A stretch of 64,000 bases of DNA from Crocinitomicaceae bacterium (GCA_028689775.1 JAQVCM010000013.1:46365-110364); one strand, 5' to 3'; shown: positions 54,571 to 64,000, counted from the stretch's first letter. The notes: generated by a model not told the origin, from the letters alone. Program-made: numbers and translations.

Positions 54571-54789
54571 TATAGTAGTCGTGGGAGGTTTGGGATTATA
54601 GTTTGTAGAAGTATTGAAAATCATGAAAAATTAGTACTAAGATGCAAGGACTTAGTGCATGATAATGGTAATCACATCATCGTTCTTGACGATACAGATA
54701 TTCTCAATTTATTAAAACTTAGGAATATTAATGATGAAAAGTTAATTGATGATTTTTTTGAGTCAAAGTTTGATGAATTAATATTGTGA
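54571..54789 (+). pseudogene. 3' fragment of a nuclease-like gene cut by the IS
   Basis: Right after the IS end and in one open frame to TGA 54787-54789: RGRFGIIVCRSIENHEKLVL, RCKDLVHDNGNHIIVLDDTD, then a helical tail. The GIIVCRS and IIVLDDTDI strands look like the C-terminal end of restriction-endonuclease-like or DUF4263-type domains. The 5' part is absent on the other side of the IS, so sequence was lost. Confidence 0.55.
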
Positions 54790-54936
54790 GTTCTTCAGAA
54801 GTGGAATTTGATTAGTCTTTAGTATTCAATTGATATGAGAAATACAATTAAATTTACTCCTCTTTTCTGAATCTAATTTTTATGCTTACTGATAACCAAA
54901 TATTTTGATGGATTCTTAGATATACTAGATTAATAC

Positions 54937-55695
54937 CTACCTTTTCATAGAAGCAATATCCCTTTTTAATTCCTGAAACATACTCCTAACCGTTTCACTA
55001 CTCAAATCATCCGGCTCAAACTCTTTGGTTGCAATACTAGAAGCATATTCCCAAATTTCCAAAATCTCGGAAAATTTCACTTGGTAAGGCTCGTAAAATG
55101 TATTGTCAGAAGATAATAACACGAACTTTTTCTCTTTTCCTGTAATGCGTTTGTACACAATTCCTTCGTTTAAAGTCAGTAAAATGTAAGTTTTTCCTAT
55201 TTTCACTTCGCGATGATCTTCGATGAATTTAGCAATGATGAAAGAACCGTCTTGGTGCGGCGGCATGGAATCTCCCTCAATCGGAAACGCTCTGAACTTA
55301 CCTTCTTTTAAAAACGGCAAGGTAATGTGTTGCATATTTTCAATGTACTCTGGATCGCTATAACTATTCAAATATCCAGCTTTGGCTTTGTGAGGGATAA
55401 TTTCAATGTAATTATCTCCATTCTGATCCGTTTTGATTGGCAAAAGTATGCGGTTTCCTTCGAGCTTAAGCAGTTCTTCCATAGGCACTTTACGAAGATC
55501 GACGGAGATTAATAAGTCGATACTTACGTGAAAATAATGCGCGATGCGTTGCAAAACATCCAAGGGTGGTTCGGATGCATCTTCCTCATACTTAGAGTAT
55601 CTACCTCTAGTTATGAGTAAATTATCCGCTAGAGCTTGTTGAGAAAAGTTCTTTTGCGCACGGAGATATCGAAGGTTTTCTGAGAGTATTGACAT
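54937..55695 (-). CDS. XRE-S24 repressor/peptidase (LexA/UmuD-like)
   Basis: 252 residues from the ATG at 55695 (frame extends 21 bases further to a less likely start). N-terminal cro-type HTH (NLRYLRAQKNFSQQALADNL) and C-terminal S24 peptidase with an AGYLNSY cleavage site, EGDSMPP nucleophile Ser and YKRI Lys. Self-cleavage after DNA damage would release repression of the divergent dinB-dnaE genes 78 bases away. No LexA gene is otherwise in the window. Confidence 0.88.
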   Translation of the reverse strand: MSILSENLRYLRAQKNFSQQALADNLLITRGRYSKYEEDASEPPLDVLQRIAHYFHVSIDLLISVDLRKVPMEELLKLEGNRILLPIKTDQNGDNYIEIIPHKAKAGYLNSYSDPEYIENMQHITLPFLKEGKFRAFPIEGDSMPPHQDGSFIIAKFIEDHREVKIGKTYILLTLNEGIVYKRITGKEKKFVLLSSDNTFYEPYQVKFSEILEIWEYASSIATKEFEPDDLSSETVRSMFQELKRDIASMKR

Positions 55696-55724
55696 TGCTA
55701 TAAATTGTATCAGCAAATATACAA

Positions 55725-55752
55725 AACTTTGCTATTAGTTGTAGTAACTTTG
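55725..55752. promoter_or_regulatory. direct repeat and promoter between the S24 gene and dinB
   Basis: AACTTTG occurs twice (55725-55731 and 55746-55752), 21 bases apart (two DNA turns); the second is part of TAACTTTG, a -7 element for dinB. CAAATATA at 55714-55721 is a -7 element for the S24 gene on the other strand. A dimeric repressor bound here would cover both promoters. Confidence 0.5.
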
Positions 55753-55772
55753 TTTTTTTATATTTGGAAAAC

Positions 55773-56936
55773 ATGGAACGAGCAGTTGTACATATGGATT
55801 TGGATACTTTTTTTGTGTCCTGCGAACGATTAACCAACTCTTCGTTAAACGGTATTCCACTTATTATTGGCGGTGGAGATCGCGGCGTGGTTGCCTCCTG
55901 CTCTTATGAAGCGCGCTTGTTTGGTGTTCGTTCTGCAATGCCGATCAAAATGGCGATGCGACTTTGTCCGCAAGCGAAAATCGTGAAAGGAGACATGGAA
56001 TTGTACTCCAATTTATCTCGAAAAGTAACCAGCGTGATTGAAGAGGTTGCACCCGTAATGGAGAAAGCGAGTATTGATGAATTTTACTTGGATGTGACGG
56101 GAATGGATAAATTTCACGGCACGTATAAATGGACGACCGAACTTGCGCAATCTGTTCTGAAAGAAACCGGACTTCCAATTAGTTTTGGCTTGTCTGTAAA
56201 CAAAACCGTTTCTAAAATTGCCACGGGCGAAGGAAAACCAAACGGAAAGATTCACATCCTTGAATCGAATGTAAAACCATTTTTAAATCCGCTTTCGATT
56301 CGCAAAATCCCGATGTTGGGCGATGTTACCTTTACTTTGTTGTCTCGAATTGGAGTTCGAACGATTCATACCTTGTCTGAAATGCCGCCAGAAGTGTTGC
56401 AGCAAATGATTGGTAAAAACGGGATTGATCTGTGGAAAAAGGCCAACGGAATTGACAACAGACCGATAGAACCTTATACCGAACGAAAATCCATTTCGAC
56501 CGAAAACACGTTTACCCAAGATACCATCGATATTTTAAAAGTAAAATCGATGTTGAATGGAATGGTGGAAAAACTAGCTTTTCAATTGCGGAATGAACAA
56601 TGGTTGACATCAACGGTTGTTGTTAAAATTCGGTATTCAAATTTCGATACGGAAACCAAACAGCGCAAAATAGCCTATACTTCAGCAGATCATATTTTGA
56701 CGAAAATCGTGCAAGAATTATTCGATTTATTATATCAACGCAGAATGAGATTGCGCTTGATTGGTATTCAATTCAGTGGTTTAGTTAGAGGCACGTATCA
56801 GATTGATTTGTTTGAAGATACCATTGAAATGATGTCGCTTTATCAAGCGATGGATAACATGAAAAAACGTTTTGGCTTTGATGCCGTCATGCGCTGTGCA
56901 GGTGCTACTTTAAAAACCAAAAAAGATGTATCTTAA
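55773..56936 (+). CDS. dinB: DNA polymerase IV (Y-family, DinB)
   Basis: 387 residues from the ATG at 55773. Catalytic motifs VHMDLDTFFVSCER (first Asp) and KASIDEFYLDVTGMD (second Asp and Glu), then helix-hairpin-helix, little finger domain and no beta-clamp motif that I can state for sure. Translesion DNA synthesis. Shares 11 bases with the following polymerase gene, so they are co-translated, as in other Bacteroidota with a repressor-dinB-dnaE arrangement. Confidence 0.95.
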   Translation: MERAVVHMDLDTFFVSCERLTNSSLNGIPLIIGGGDRGVVASCSYEARLFGVRSAMPIKMAMRLCPQAKIVKGDMELYSNLSRKVTSVIEEVAPVMEKASIDEFYLDVTGMDKFHGTYKWTTELAQSVLKETGLPISFGLSVNKTVSKIATGEGKPNGKIHILESNVKPFLNPLSIRKIPMLGDVTFTLLSRIGVRTIHTLSEMPPEVLQQMIGKNGIDLWKKANGIDNRPIEPYTERKSISTENTFTQDTIDILKVKSMLNGMVEKLAFQLRNEQWLTSTVVVKIRYSNFDTETKQRKIAYTSADHILTKIVQELFDLLYQRRMRLRLIGIQFSGLVRGTYQIDLFEDTIEMMSLYQAMDNMKKRFGFDAVMRCAGATLKTKKDVS

Positions 56937-59900
56937 TTGTCATTCGTTTCATAGTTTACGGTACGGCACTATTCCATTAATGGAATTGGTGAAACAGGCA
57001 TCAGAATGTCAGGTTGAGGCGCTGTGTTTGACGGATATTAATACCGTTACAGGGATTTATGATTTTATCAAAGCGTGTAAGGAAGTAGCGATTAAACCTT
57101 TGGTAGGAATTGAATTTCGGCAGAACAATCAACTTCTTTACGTTGGAATTGCAAAATCTACGGAAGGATTGGGCGAATTAAATCGTTTTTTAAGTCATCA
57201 CAATTTGGAAGGATCTGAATTGCCTTTGATAGCGCCTGATTTTCAAAACGTAAGTATCATCTATCCTCTAGAAAACGTTCCACAAGAATTGCAACTAAAT
57301 GAATACGTGGGCATTCGACCTGATCAACTTTCTTTGTTGTTTCAAACTAAATGGGCGATCCTTTTGGATAAAATGGTGGTTTTTCAGCCGGTTACTTTTA
57401 GAACCAAAGCTGAATTTAACCTGCATAAAATTTTACGTGCGATTGATTCCAACATCATCTTAACCAAGCTCACCGAAGCCGATTATTGTAAAACTTCAGA
57501 CGTGCTGATTCCATTGTCGTCATTGATTGAAAAATACAAAGATTATCCGCAAATCCTTGCCAATACGCAAAAGGTAATTGACGAATGTAATTTTGAATTT
57601 GATTTTAGTACGCCGAAAAACAAAAAGTTTTATACAAAAGATCAGAAATCTGACATGGAACTCTTGACCAATTTGGCACATCAAGGCATGGCTAAAATTT
57701 ACGGCAAGCACAATGCAGAAGCCAAAGCGCGGGTTGAAAAGGAATTGAAAGTGATTGATGAATTGAAATTCAGCGGTTACTTTTTGATCACTTGGGATAT
57801 CATTCGCTACAGCAACAGCATGGGATTTCTGCACATTGGACGTGGTAGCGGTGCAAATAGCATCGTCAGTTACTGCTTGGGAATCACCGATATTTGTCCC
57901 ATTGAACTCGATTTGTATTTTGAACGTTTCCTGAATTTGAATCGGAAAAGTCCGCCTGATTTTGACATTGATTGGTCCTGGAAAGAACGCGATACGATTT
58001 TGGAATACATTTTTACCCGTTATGGAAGAGAATATGTCGCGTTTTGTGGCACCAACGTGGAGTTTAAATACCGTTCTATTTTCCGCGAAGTCGGTAAAGT
58101 TTTCGGTTTGCCCAAAGAAGAATTGGATGCTTTGGCTAAAAATCCGATGAAATTACACGATTCCAATCAAATCGTAAGCTTGGTTCAAAAATACGGCAAG
58201 ATGTTGGAGAAATATCCAAATCAACGAAGCATGCATTCTTGCGGAATTTTGATTTCCGAAGAGCCAATTACCAATTATACCGCTTTGGAAATGCCACCAA
58301 AAGGTTTTCCCATTGTTCAGTTTGACATGCACATTGCGGAAGACATTGGGTTTGAAAAGTTCGACATTCTGAGTCAGCGCGGAATTGGTCACATTGATGA
58401 AACCGTCAAATTAATTGCCAAAAACCGAGGAATTAAAGTCGATATTCGAGATACACGGATTTCCAAAAATGAAGCGTTGTGCAATCAATATTTGGCGGTA
58501 GGGAAAACAATCGGTTGTTTTTACATCGAAAGTCCTGCCATGCGTGGATTGTTGCGCAGATTGAGTTGTAATAATTACAAAACACTCGTAGCAGCTTCTT
58601 CGATTATTCGTCCCGGAGTTGCTAAAAGTGGAATGATGAAAGAATATGTTTTCAGGCATAATCATCCCAATCAATTCGAATATTTGCATGCCGTTTTTGA
58701 AAAGCATTTGGGCGAAACGTACGGAATCATGGTTTACCAAGAAGATGTAATCAAAATTGCTTTGTATTTTGGAGGTTTAGCAGCAGCAGACGGTGATATT
58801 TTACGTCGCGCGATGAGCGGAAAAGGACGTTCGGCAGCGGCATTGAAAAAAGTGAAAGATAATTTCTTTGATTCTTGTGCCAAACAAGGTCACTCGTTGG
58901 AATTAACTTCTGAAATTTACAGACAAATTGAATCTTTTGCAGGTTACTCATTTTGCAAAGCGCACTCTGCATCGTACGCCGTTGAAAGTTATCAAAGTTT
59001 GTACCTCAAGGCGCACTACCCGATTGAATTCATGGTAGCTGTCATCAACAATCAAGGCGGTTTTTATCGAACAGAAGTGTATGTGCACGAACTAAAAATG
59101 GCCGGCGGAATCATACACAATCCCTGCGTCAATAAAAGTGTGTACGACACGACTTTGTACGGCAACGACGTGTATTTGGGTTTTATGTTGTTGCAATCGC
59201 TTCCAAGTAAAATGGCATTGGAAATGGTGGAAGAACGAGAGCGAAACGGAGATTATGTATCCTTGGAAGATTTCATCAACCGCATTTCGATTGGAATAGA
59301 AACGCTTCAAACCTTAATTTTTATTGGCGCATTTCGATTTACGGGTCAGTCCAAAAATCAATTGTTGGTTGCTGCCCGCTTAATTTTGGTGAATTTCAAA
59401 CCTGAAAACCGAAATCTAAAATTGCTTCAAGAACCGGTCAAAGAATATAAGTTACCAGTTCTCGCACGAGCTGCTTTTGAAGATGCTTTTGATGAGATTG
59501 AAATAATTGGGTTTACGGTGAGTTGCACGCCTTTTGATTTGCTTAAAACGAAATTCAGAGGAGATATTTTGGTTGATGATTTACTGAAAAACCATAAAAA
59601 AACCGTGCGAATGATCGCTTATTTAATTGCCAGAAAACAAGTGCCAACACAACGTGGCGACATGTATTTTGGAACGTGGATTGATGCATCAGGTGCTTTT
59701 TTTGACACGGCACATTTTCCAGATTCTTTGAATGCATATCCATTTCAAGGTGGTGGATGCTATTTGCTTTTGGGAACCGTAGAAGTGGATTACCATTTCC
59801 CTACGATTACGGTGACTAAGATGGCCAAGATGCCTTTTGTTCCAGATCCGCGTTACTCCAACTCCGACGAAAAGCAATACAAAGTTCATCAACAATTGTG

Positions 59901-59973
59901 TGAAGATGTGAGCAGCACACAACGTGCGCCTTATCCGCAAGAGGTCAATTTGCCACGGTACAAGCTGGGATGA
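56926..59973 (+). CDS. second DNA polymerase III alpha subunit (DnaE2-like, error-prone)
   Basis: 1015 residues, C-family polymerase. PHP domain at the start (LNCHSFHSLRYG, LTDINTVTGIYDFI), catalytic palm GRGSGANSIVSYCLG and PPDFDIDW with the two Asp, then YQEDVIKIA and FAGYSFCKAHSASYA. Shorter than replicative DnaE (about 1100-1200) and coupled to dinB and an S24 repressor, so a mutasome polymerase (DnaE2/ImuC role) is likely. The OB-fold end is present in part (MIAYLIARKQVPTQRGDMYF). Confidence 0.9.
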   Translation: MYLNCHSFHSLRYGTIPLMELVKQASECQVEALCLTDINTVTGIYDFIKACKEVAIKPLVGIEFRQNNQLLYVGIAKSTEGLGELNRFLSHHNLEGSELPLIAPDFQNVSIIYPLENVPQELQLNEYVGIRPDQLSLLFQTKWAILLDKMVVFQPVTFRTKAEFNLHKILRAIDSNIILTKLTEADYCKTSDVLIPLSSLIEKYKDYPQILANTQKVIDECNFEFDFSTPKNKKFYTKDQKSDMELLTNLAHQGMAKIYGKHNAEAKARVEKELKVIDELKFSGYFLITWDIIRYSNSMGFLHIGRGSGANSIVSYCLGITDICPIELDLYFERFLNLNRKSPPDFDIDWSWKERDTILEYIFTRYGREYVAFCGTNVEFKYRSIFREVGKVFGLPKEELDALAKNPMKLHDSNQIVSLVQKYGKMLEKYPNQRSMHSCGILISEEPITNYTALEMPPKGFPIVQFDMHIAEDIGFEKFDILSQRGIGHIDETVKLIAKNRGIKVDIRDTRISKNEALCNQYLAVGKTIGCFYIESPAMRGLLRRLSCNNYKTLVAASSIIRPGVAKSGMMKEYVFRHNHPNQFEYLHAVFEKHLGETYGIMVYQEDVIKIALYFGGLAAADGDILRRAMSGKGRSAAALKKVKDNFFDSCAKQGHSLELTSEIYRQIESFAGYSFCKAHSASYAVESYQSLYLKAHYPIEFMVAVINNQGGFYRTEVYVHELKMAGGIIHNPCVNKSVYDTTLYGNDVYLGFMLLQSLPSKMALEMVEERERNGDYVSLEDFINRISIGIETLQTLIFIGAFRFTGQSKNQLLVAARLILVNFKPENRNLKLLQEPVKEYKLPVLARAAFEDAFDEIEIIGFTVSCTPFDLLKTKFRGDILVDDLLKNHKKTVRMIAYLIARKQVPTQRGDMYFGTWIDASGAFFDTAHFPDSLNAYPFQGGGCYLLLGTVEVDYHFPTITVTKMAKMPFVPDPRYSNSDEKQYKVHQQLCEDVSSTQRAPYPQEVNLPRYKLG

Positions 59974-60045
59974 TATGTGTATTGCAGACTGATATTACCA
60001 ATCTCATAGAAATTTTGTGCGTCCTATTCAATCTTATTCACTGCA

Positions 60046-61485
60046 TTAATTTTCCCATTTAATATCGCCCGCTTTTGTATAAAATCCTTTTTTTAGAACA
60101 TCGTTTTCAAGTTTTTCAACTTGGGATTGCTTCGTATTTATCTTCGTAAATTCAATGGGTAGTATTTCCTTAAAAGAATATTTATCATATAAACCGTATA
60201 ATCCTTTATGCTTTATAAGTAAATAATCTTTGACACTCATAATGTCATCAAAAATAATTGGAATTTTTTGTTCTCCTTTTTCCGAAACCACTCCTTTTCG
60301 TCCACCTGTTTCAAATATATAAAACTGCTCCTCTTTATTTTTAAAAGTTTCGTAGTTAGTTTCATAAATTAAAGGAACAATGATCTTGTTATTATATAAA
60401 TCTAAAACTCCTAATTTCCCGTTTTTTTCAGCCAGAACATGTTCTCCAAAAGAATTTATTTTTTCATATTCGCACGAAATCACTTCTTTTTTATTCTCTA
60501 AATCGAATACTCCCCATAAACCACCATGCGATTTAATCCGAACAAACTTGTTTTTGAAATAAATTATGTGTCTATATCGACCAGGAGTAATGATAATCTG
60601 GTTCGAACTATCAATTACAACTAACTTATTTTCTTCGGAAAGAAGATAAAATCCTTCGGTCAGTTTTTTAATTAAAATGTTACACATCGTATAAGATTCT
60701 TCAATGCAATTATAATTAAAAGGTATCACAATTTGACCCTTTTCTTTAATCATTCCAACCTTTCCGAAATGATTTATAGCAGCGTAAAGCATGTTGTCAA
60801 CTTCACTAATTTGCGAATAATTAAAAGGAACTACTTCCTCCATATTTCGGTCGATAACACCGTATAGTTTGGTAGTTGAATTTTTCCCCATAAAAAAGCC
60901 ATTCTCATACTGTCGCAAATTTTGTAAGATAGGAAATAGATTTTTAAAATTTTCATCGCGTAATATCGAATAACCACCTGCTTCAACGACAACTACACTT
61001 CTATACCTATCGTATTTTACATCAAGAAGTTCAGGGTATAACCCTCTTGTTTCCATGGTTTGCACATTCATCAACAATATTAAGTTATTTAAATGTTTTT
61101 TTTTGCTCCTAATTTTCCCACAAATAACTTTTTTCTTTGATTTGCTCATAATTTGATCCTCACTCCATCCATCTCTGACTTCATAAAAGGTAATACTATC
61201 ACATTTTATAGATTCTACTGTTTTTCCCGTGTTAGAATCAAAAATGATAAGATGCTTGCCTTGCTTAATCAAAAGAATCTTTTTGTAGGATTCATCCGTA
61301 TTTGTAAAATTACCTGTTAATGACTTTATAGAAGAACATTTGTCAAATAAAACCGTTCCAGATTTGACATCAACAAGTTGGTATTTTCCTTTTGCACCTA
61401 TCTTTTGCTCATATTGGTCAGTTTGCCCTAAAAGAAAAAGTGGCGTTATGAAGAACAGAAGTGCGTAATATCGAATAATTTTCAT
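60046..61485 (-). CDS. WG-repeat exported protein
   Basis: 479 residues with a signal peptide (KIIRYYALLFFITPLFLLGQ). From about 210 onward it has WG/KWG-type repeats: GKVGMIKEKGQIVIPFNYN, GGLWGVFDLENKKEVISCEY, GKLGVLDLYNNKIIVPLIYE, GRKGVVSEKGEQKIPIIFDD. These form a beta-propeller or solenoid of unknown ligand. Last gene of a minus-strand pair with 61497-62201. Confidence 0.85.
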   Translation of the reverse strand: MKIIRYYALLFFITPLFLLGQTDQYEQKIGAKGKYQLVDVKSGTVLFDKCSSIKSLTGNFTNTDESYKKILLIKQGKHLIIFDSNTGKTVESIKCDSITFYEVRDGWSEDQIMSKSKKKVICGKIRSKKKHLNNLILLMNVQTMETRGLYPELLDVKYDRYRSVVVVEAGGYSILRDENFKNLFPILQNLRQYENGFFMGKNSTTKLYGVIDRNMEEVVPFNYSQISEVDNMLYAAINHFGKVGMIKEKGQIVIPFNYNCIEESYTMCNILIKKLTEGFYLLSEENKLVVIDSSNQIIITPGRYRHIIYFKNKFVRIKSHGGLWGVFDLENKKEVISCEYEKINSFGEHVLAEKNGKLGVLDLYNNKIIVPLIYETNYETFKNKEEQFYIFETGGRKGVVSEKGEQKIPIIFDDIMSVKDYLLIKHKGLYGLYDKYSFKEILPIEFTKINTKQSQVEKLENDVLKKGFYTKAGDIKWEN

Positions 61486-61496
61486 AATTCCCCCCC

Positions 61497-62201
61497 TTAA
61501 TTGTCTCTAATAAATATATAGCTTAATTCGAAATATGCATAATGTGGCTTATTAAAATTGGTAGTTCTTTGCGTTAAAGAATAGTAAATCCCTGTTCCTA
61601 ACGAAAAACCAAAAACATCCCAACCAATTCTTCCTCTAAAATAGAGTTGATTAAAATCAGTACTTAAACCAGCCATTCCATTGATTCCTATAGGAGCAGG
61701 AATCAATGACAGTAATACACCACCTCCAGTGGAAACCCCAACATTTAGCATGAAAGGATTAATTTTGTAATTTGTAGGAGCTGTTACTGGATATTCATAA
61801 TGCCGTTTTATCCACCTATATTCAACAGTAACAAAAGGTAAAGTCAAATAACTCCAATCCCAACCAAGCGGCAGAGGACCCCATGATTGCCAATCGTTGA
61901 TACTTCCTCTGATTAAGCCGACCCCTATTTCCACAGAATTTACATACGCAGAGTCTCCGTTTAGTACTAAACCTCCTCCCAATTTGTAAGCTGCTATGGG
62001 TGTTATTCTTTCATTCAATCTAAGATTTAGTCTTCTTTTAGGGTATGTTATATCACTTTTTACAAATGCTATACTATCTGTTGAAATAACTTTTATTGGC
62101 GCAGAAAAATTATCTGATTGAGCAAATCCATTTGTGAGAAAACAAAAGAATAAGACCCTGCAAAATACGTGTGGAAATAAATTTAATTTCAAATATTTCA
62201 T
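61497..62201 (-). CDS. outer-membrane-like exported protein, unknown
   Basis: 234 residues from the ATG at 62201; the frame extends to a GTG at 62225 ahead of the signal peptide (KYLKLNLFPHVFCRVLFFCF, cleaved near FAQ). Alternating hydrophobic strands with aromatic ends, such as YRWIKRHYEYP and GTGIYYSLTQRTTNF, and a final Phe-rich YAYFELSYIFI suggest an outer-membrane beta-barrel. No family recognised. Eleven bases before the WG gene, so one transcript. Confidence 0.65.
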   Translation of the reverse strand: MKYLKLNLFPHVFCRVLFFCFLTNGFAQSDNFSAPIKVISTDSIAFVKSDITYPKRRLNLRLNERITPIAAYKLGGGLVLNGDSAYVNSVEIGVGLIRGSINDWQSWGPLPLGWDWSYLTLPFVTVEYRWIKRHYEYPVTAPTNYKINPFMLNVGVSTGGGVLLSLIPAPIGINGMAGLSTDFNQLYFRGRIGWDVFGFSLGTGIYYSLTQRTTNFNKPHYAYFELSYIFIRDN

Positions 62202-62331
62202 AATCAAAAATATACAATTTTTCACAAAAGTTCATTTATTAATTGAATCGAGGAAAAAAATAATTTTTTAGCGATGTTTATCAAGAATAGAATGTTAATT
62301 TTTTTTTCTAGATTATGTTAAAATTAAATAA

Positions 62332-63172
62332 AATGCCTATCGGGAATTCTGCCACTAAATTTTAGGACGTAAATCGATTACGTCCTTGCGTCGTAATTTT
62401 GCTGATATAAAAATCAACAAACGATGAGATTGATAGAGTTTAAAGATCATTTTCCTAATGAGAAGGCTTGTGAGCAGCATTGGAGAAATGAGCGAGAAAG
62501 TGTTGGTATCACTTGTAAAAAATGTTTGAAGGGAGCACATTATTGGATAGAAGGTAAATCTATGTGGCAATGCAAAGATAGAAATTGTAAATTTCGCACT
62601 TCCTTAAAAAGCGGTACTGTTATGGAAAACAGTAACCTTTCCATTTCGATTTGGTATATCGCAATGCACCTGATGACCAGTTCTAAAAACAATATTTCAG
62701 CTTTGGAACTTCAACGACAACTTATGCATTCATTCAAAAAAGTGCCAATATCATTGCAAAAGAGTAAGCACTCTAAAAATACAATTCCAAAATTCTTGAA
62801 AATGAAAGTTTTGTACAAGATAGATTCTTTAGAAATCAATGACATGATGAAAACTCAGATTGAAAAGAAAGCAAAGAACACAGCTTATAAAGATTTGGAG
62901 ATGGATTATGAATCACACAAGCCCCATAACACCAAGAAAGTTGAAATCACCAAGGTTCTTCCTTGGGTACATACGGCAATCACAAATATGAAAGGAGCAA
63001 TATACAATGTTTATAAAGGGATAACAGAACCTTACATGCAAAACTACATGGATGAGTTTTGTTTTAAGTTTAACAGACGCTATTTTGGTACGAATATCTT
63101 TGACAGGCTAGTGATTTCAGCTGTTTCATATCGCTGGAATTAATTTTGGTGGTAAAGTTCCCGATAGGCATT
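62332..63172 (+). mobile_element. IS1595-like insertion sequence with internal deletion, about 841 bp
   Basis: Terminal inverted repeats AATGCCTATCGGGAA are at 62332-62346 and 63158-63172 (15 bp perfect). Flanks TTAAATAA and TTAATAAA are similar but not identical, so an 8-bp duplication may have decayed. Contains a shortened transposase gene. Confidence 0.78.
62424..63143 (+). pseudogene. IS1595-family transposase with in-frame deletion
   Basis: 239 residues instead of about 300. Zinc ribbon CKKC ... CKDRNC with FRTSLKSGTVMENSNLS, then WYIAMHLMTSSKNNISALEL. After QRQLMH the normal first catalytic region (the stretch with ELDE) is lacking and the frame joins a lysine-rich part, then GKVLPWVH-like KVLPWVHTAITNMKG and EFCFKFNRRYF. 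Missing the first DDE aspartate means it cannot be active alone. Confidence 0.8.
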
Positions 63173-63660
63173 TTAATAAATTATCTGAAAAAGTAAAATT
63201 AAATTCAGTTTCACAGTTAATCATTGAAGGATTGATTTACCAGATAATTGGTTTGAAAATCGAACATTTAATCGAATCAGCAAACAAAACTAAAATGGAT
63301 GAAATCTATTTGACATCGAGCGACTATAAACGGGTAAAATACTTGGTTGAAATAATAGATAAAAACCCTGGATTCGAATACAGCGTCGAATATTTATGCA
63401 GAGAATCAACCTTATCCCCTTTCAAATTACAAGAAGGATTTAAAAGAATGTTTCGCAGTACTGCGATGGATTATGTGAGAGATATCCGCTTAGAAAAAGC
63501 ATTATTCCTGATTAAAACAACAGATTTGTCAATTTCTGAAATTGTTTACAGCATCGGATTAACAAGTCGAAGTTATTTTTCCAAAATCTTCAAACTGAAA
63601 TATAAATGTTCACCCCGAATTTTCAGAAAACAAAGTCAGAAAACAATTTCATTTAATTAA
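63173..63660 (+). pseudogene. AraC-family regulator decapitated at the IS end
   Basis: The frame is open from the IS edge (63173) without a start codon: NKLSEKVKLNSVSQLIIEGL, then TTG 63232 and a complete AraC DNA-binding domain (FEYSVEYLCRESTLSPFKLQ, SISEIVYSIGLTSRSYFSKI). The upstream sensor part is not on the other side of the IS. The remaining 142 residues from the TTG could still be made as a free DNA-binding domain. Confidence 0.75.
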
Positions 63661-63904
63661 AACTTGCGTTCAATTGTAAAATTGAGATTTATATTTCAAA
63701 GACGAAGTAGGATACTATTCATTGGAAAGTTGAACAAAGCGAATCTTGAATAGTTTATTATAATCTCGAAGTCAGCGATATAGATTCGATGGGATAATCG
63801 AACTCAAGTTTAAAGAATAAACCAAAAAATGGGAGCAAGTTTTTAGTTGAATTCAGTGCTCAAAACAGGATTAAAGGGAGTGTTCAATGAACTGTGTCAA
63901 CCAG
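63661..63904. other. 244-base gap, nothing recognised
   Basis: No gene, promoter or hairpin that I can support between the AraC remnant and the partial gene at the window edge. Confidence 0.4.
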
Positions 63905-64000
63905 CTATTTAATTCTATCACCAAAGTAGTGATTTAAATCATTTCTAATAGCAGCCCAAGCAAATATTTGTCCATCCCATTTTGTATGAGCATTCTGTAT
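63905..64000 (-). CDS. C-terminus of an unknown gene running off the window
   Basis: Open on the minus strand from the window edge to a TAG at 63905-63907; 31 residues ending WAAIRNDLNHYFGDRIK. The frame is uninterrupted and its composition is protein-like, but the family cannot be recognised from so little. The 5' part lies outside the window. Confidence 0.45.
   Translation of the reverse strand: MQNAHTKWDGQIFAWAAIRNDLNHYFGDRIK

Overview
The window is AT-rich chromosomal DNA of a member of the Bacteroidota, most likely a Flavobacteriia-type organism. The evidence is TAnnTTTG promoter elements, genes without strong Shine-Dalgarno sequences, type IX secretion sorting tails, SIMPL, DUF1287 and MbnP families, an RteC regulator, and Bacteroidota-style integrases. 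I cannot name the genus from sequence alone; Crocinitomicaceae is a guess.

Region 1-18980 is core chromosome: an ABC-F ATPase, a DUF1287 protein, a rhuM gene broken by one stop codon, a ClC chloride channel with CBS domains, topoisomerase IV (parE-parC), a SIMPL protein, a LysE exporter, uvrA, a two-gene overlapping unit of unknown function, and a Dcp-like M3 peptidase. It ends at a tRNA-Lys(UUU) gene.

Region 19037-42231 is an integrated element of about 23.2 kb, bounded by an 18-bp direct repeat that is the 3' end of tRNA-Lys. It starts with a tyrosine recombinase. An HTH - replication-initiator-like - DnaC-like ATPase operon follows. Next comes a cargo block: SCO, MbnP, a Cys-rich exported protein, AraC and GNAT proteins, two tandem T9SS beta-helix proteins, and a CydA-like/cytochrome c operon ending in a 54-residue membrane protein. 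After that come RteC, an XRE-ImmA/IrrE-PIN trio, an 0.8-kb C-skewed GC-rich stretch without genes, a large P-loop ATPase behind a perfect palindrome, and a cassette of small unknown proteins at the right end. No relaxase, conjugation, capsid or terminase gene is recognisable, so how it transfers is unclear.

Region 42236-43862 holds a second tRNA-Lys(UUU) with the same promoter layout, followed by the wreck of a second integrase and a frameshifted XRE antitoxin gene. tRNA-Lys has thus probably been hit twice. Region 43943-52598 returns to chromosome: an esterase, a row of small DUF1569/VOC/SRPBCC/DUF1801/DUF4199 genes, then an AraC-YceI-DoxX-YgiD-SDR-DUF417 run that looks like a redox or electrophile stress unit. 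Region 52642-54930 is a graveyard: a broken XRE gene, other debris, an IS5-like copy with an internal deletion, and the 3' end of a lost nuclease-like gene.

Region 54937-59973 is an SOS-type mutagenesis cassette: an S24 repressor/peptidase divergent from dinB and a second DNA polymerase III alpha. The end of the window has a WG-repeat protein, an outer-membrane-like protein, a deleted IS1595-like copy that abuts a decapitated AraC gene, and the C-terminus of an unknown gene entering from the right.
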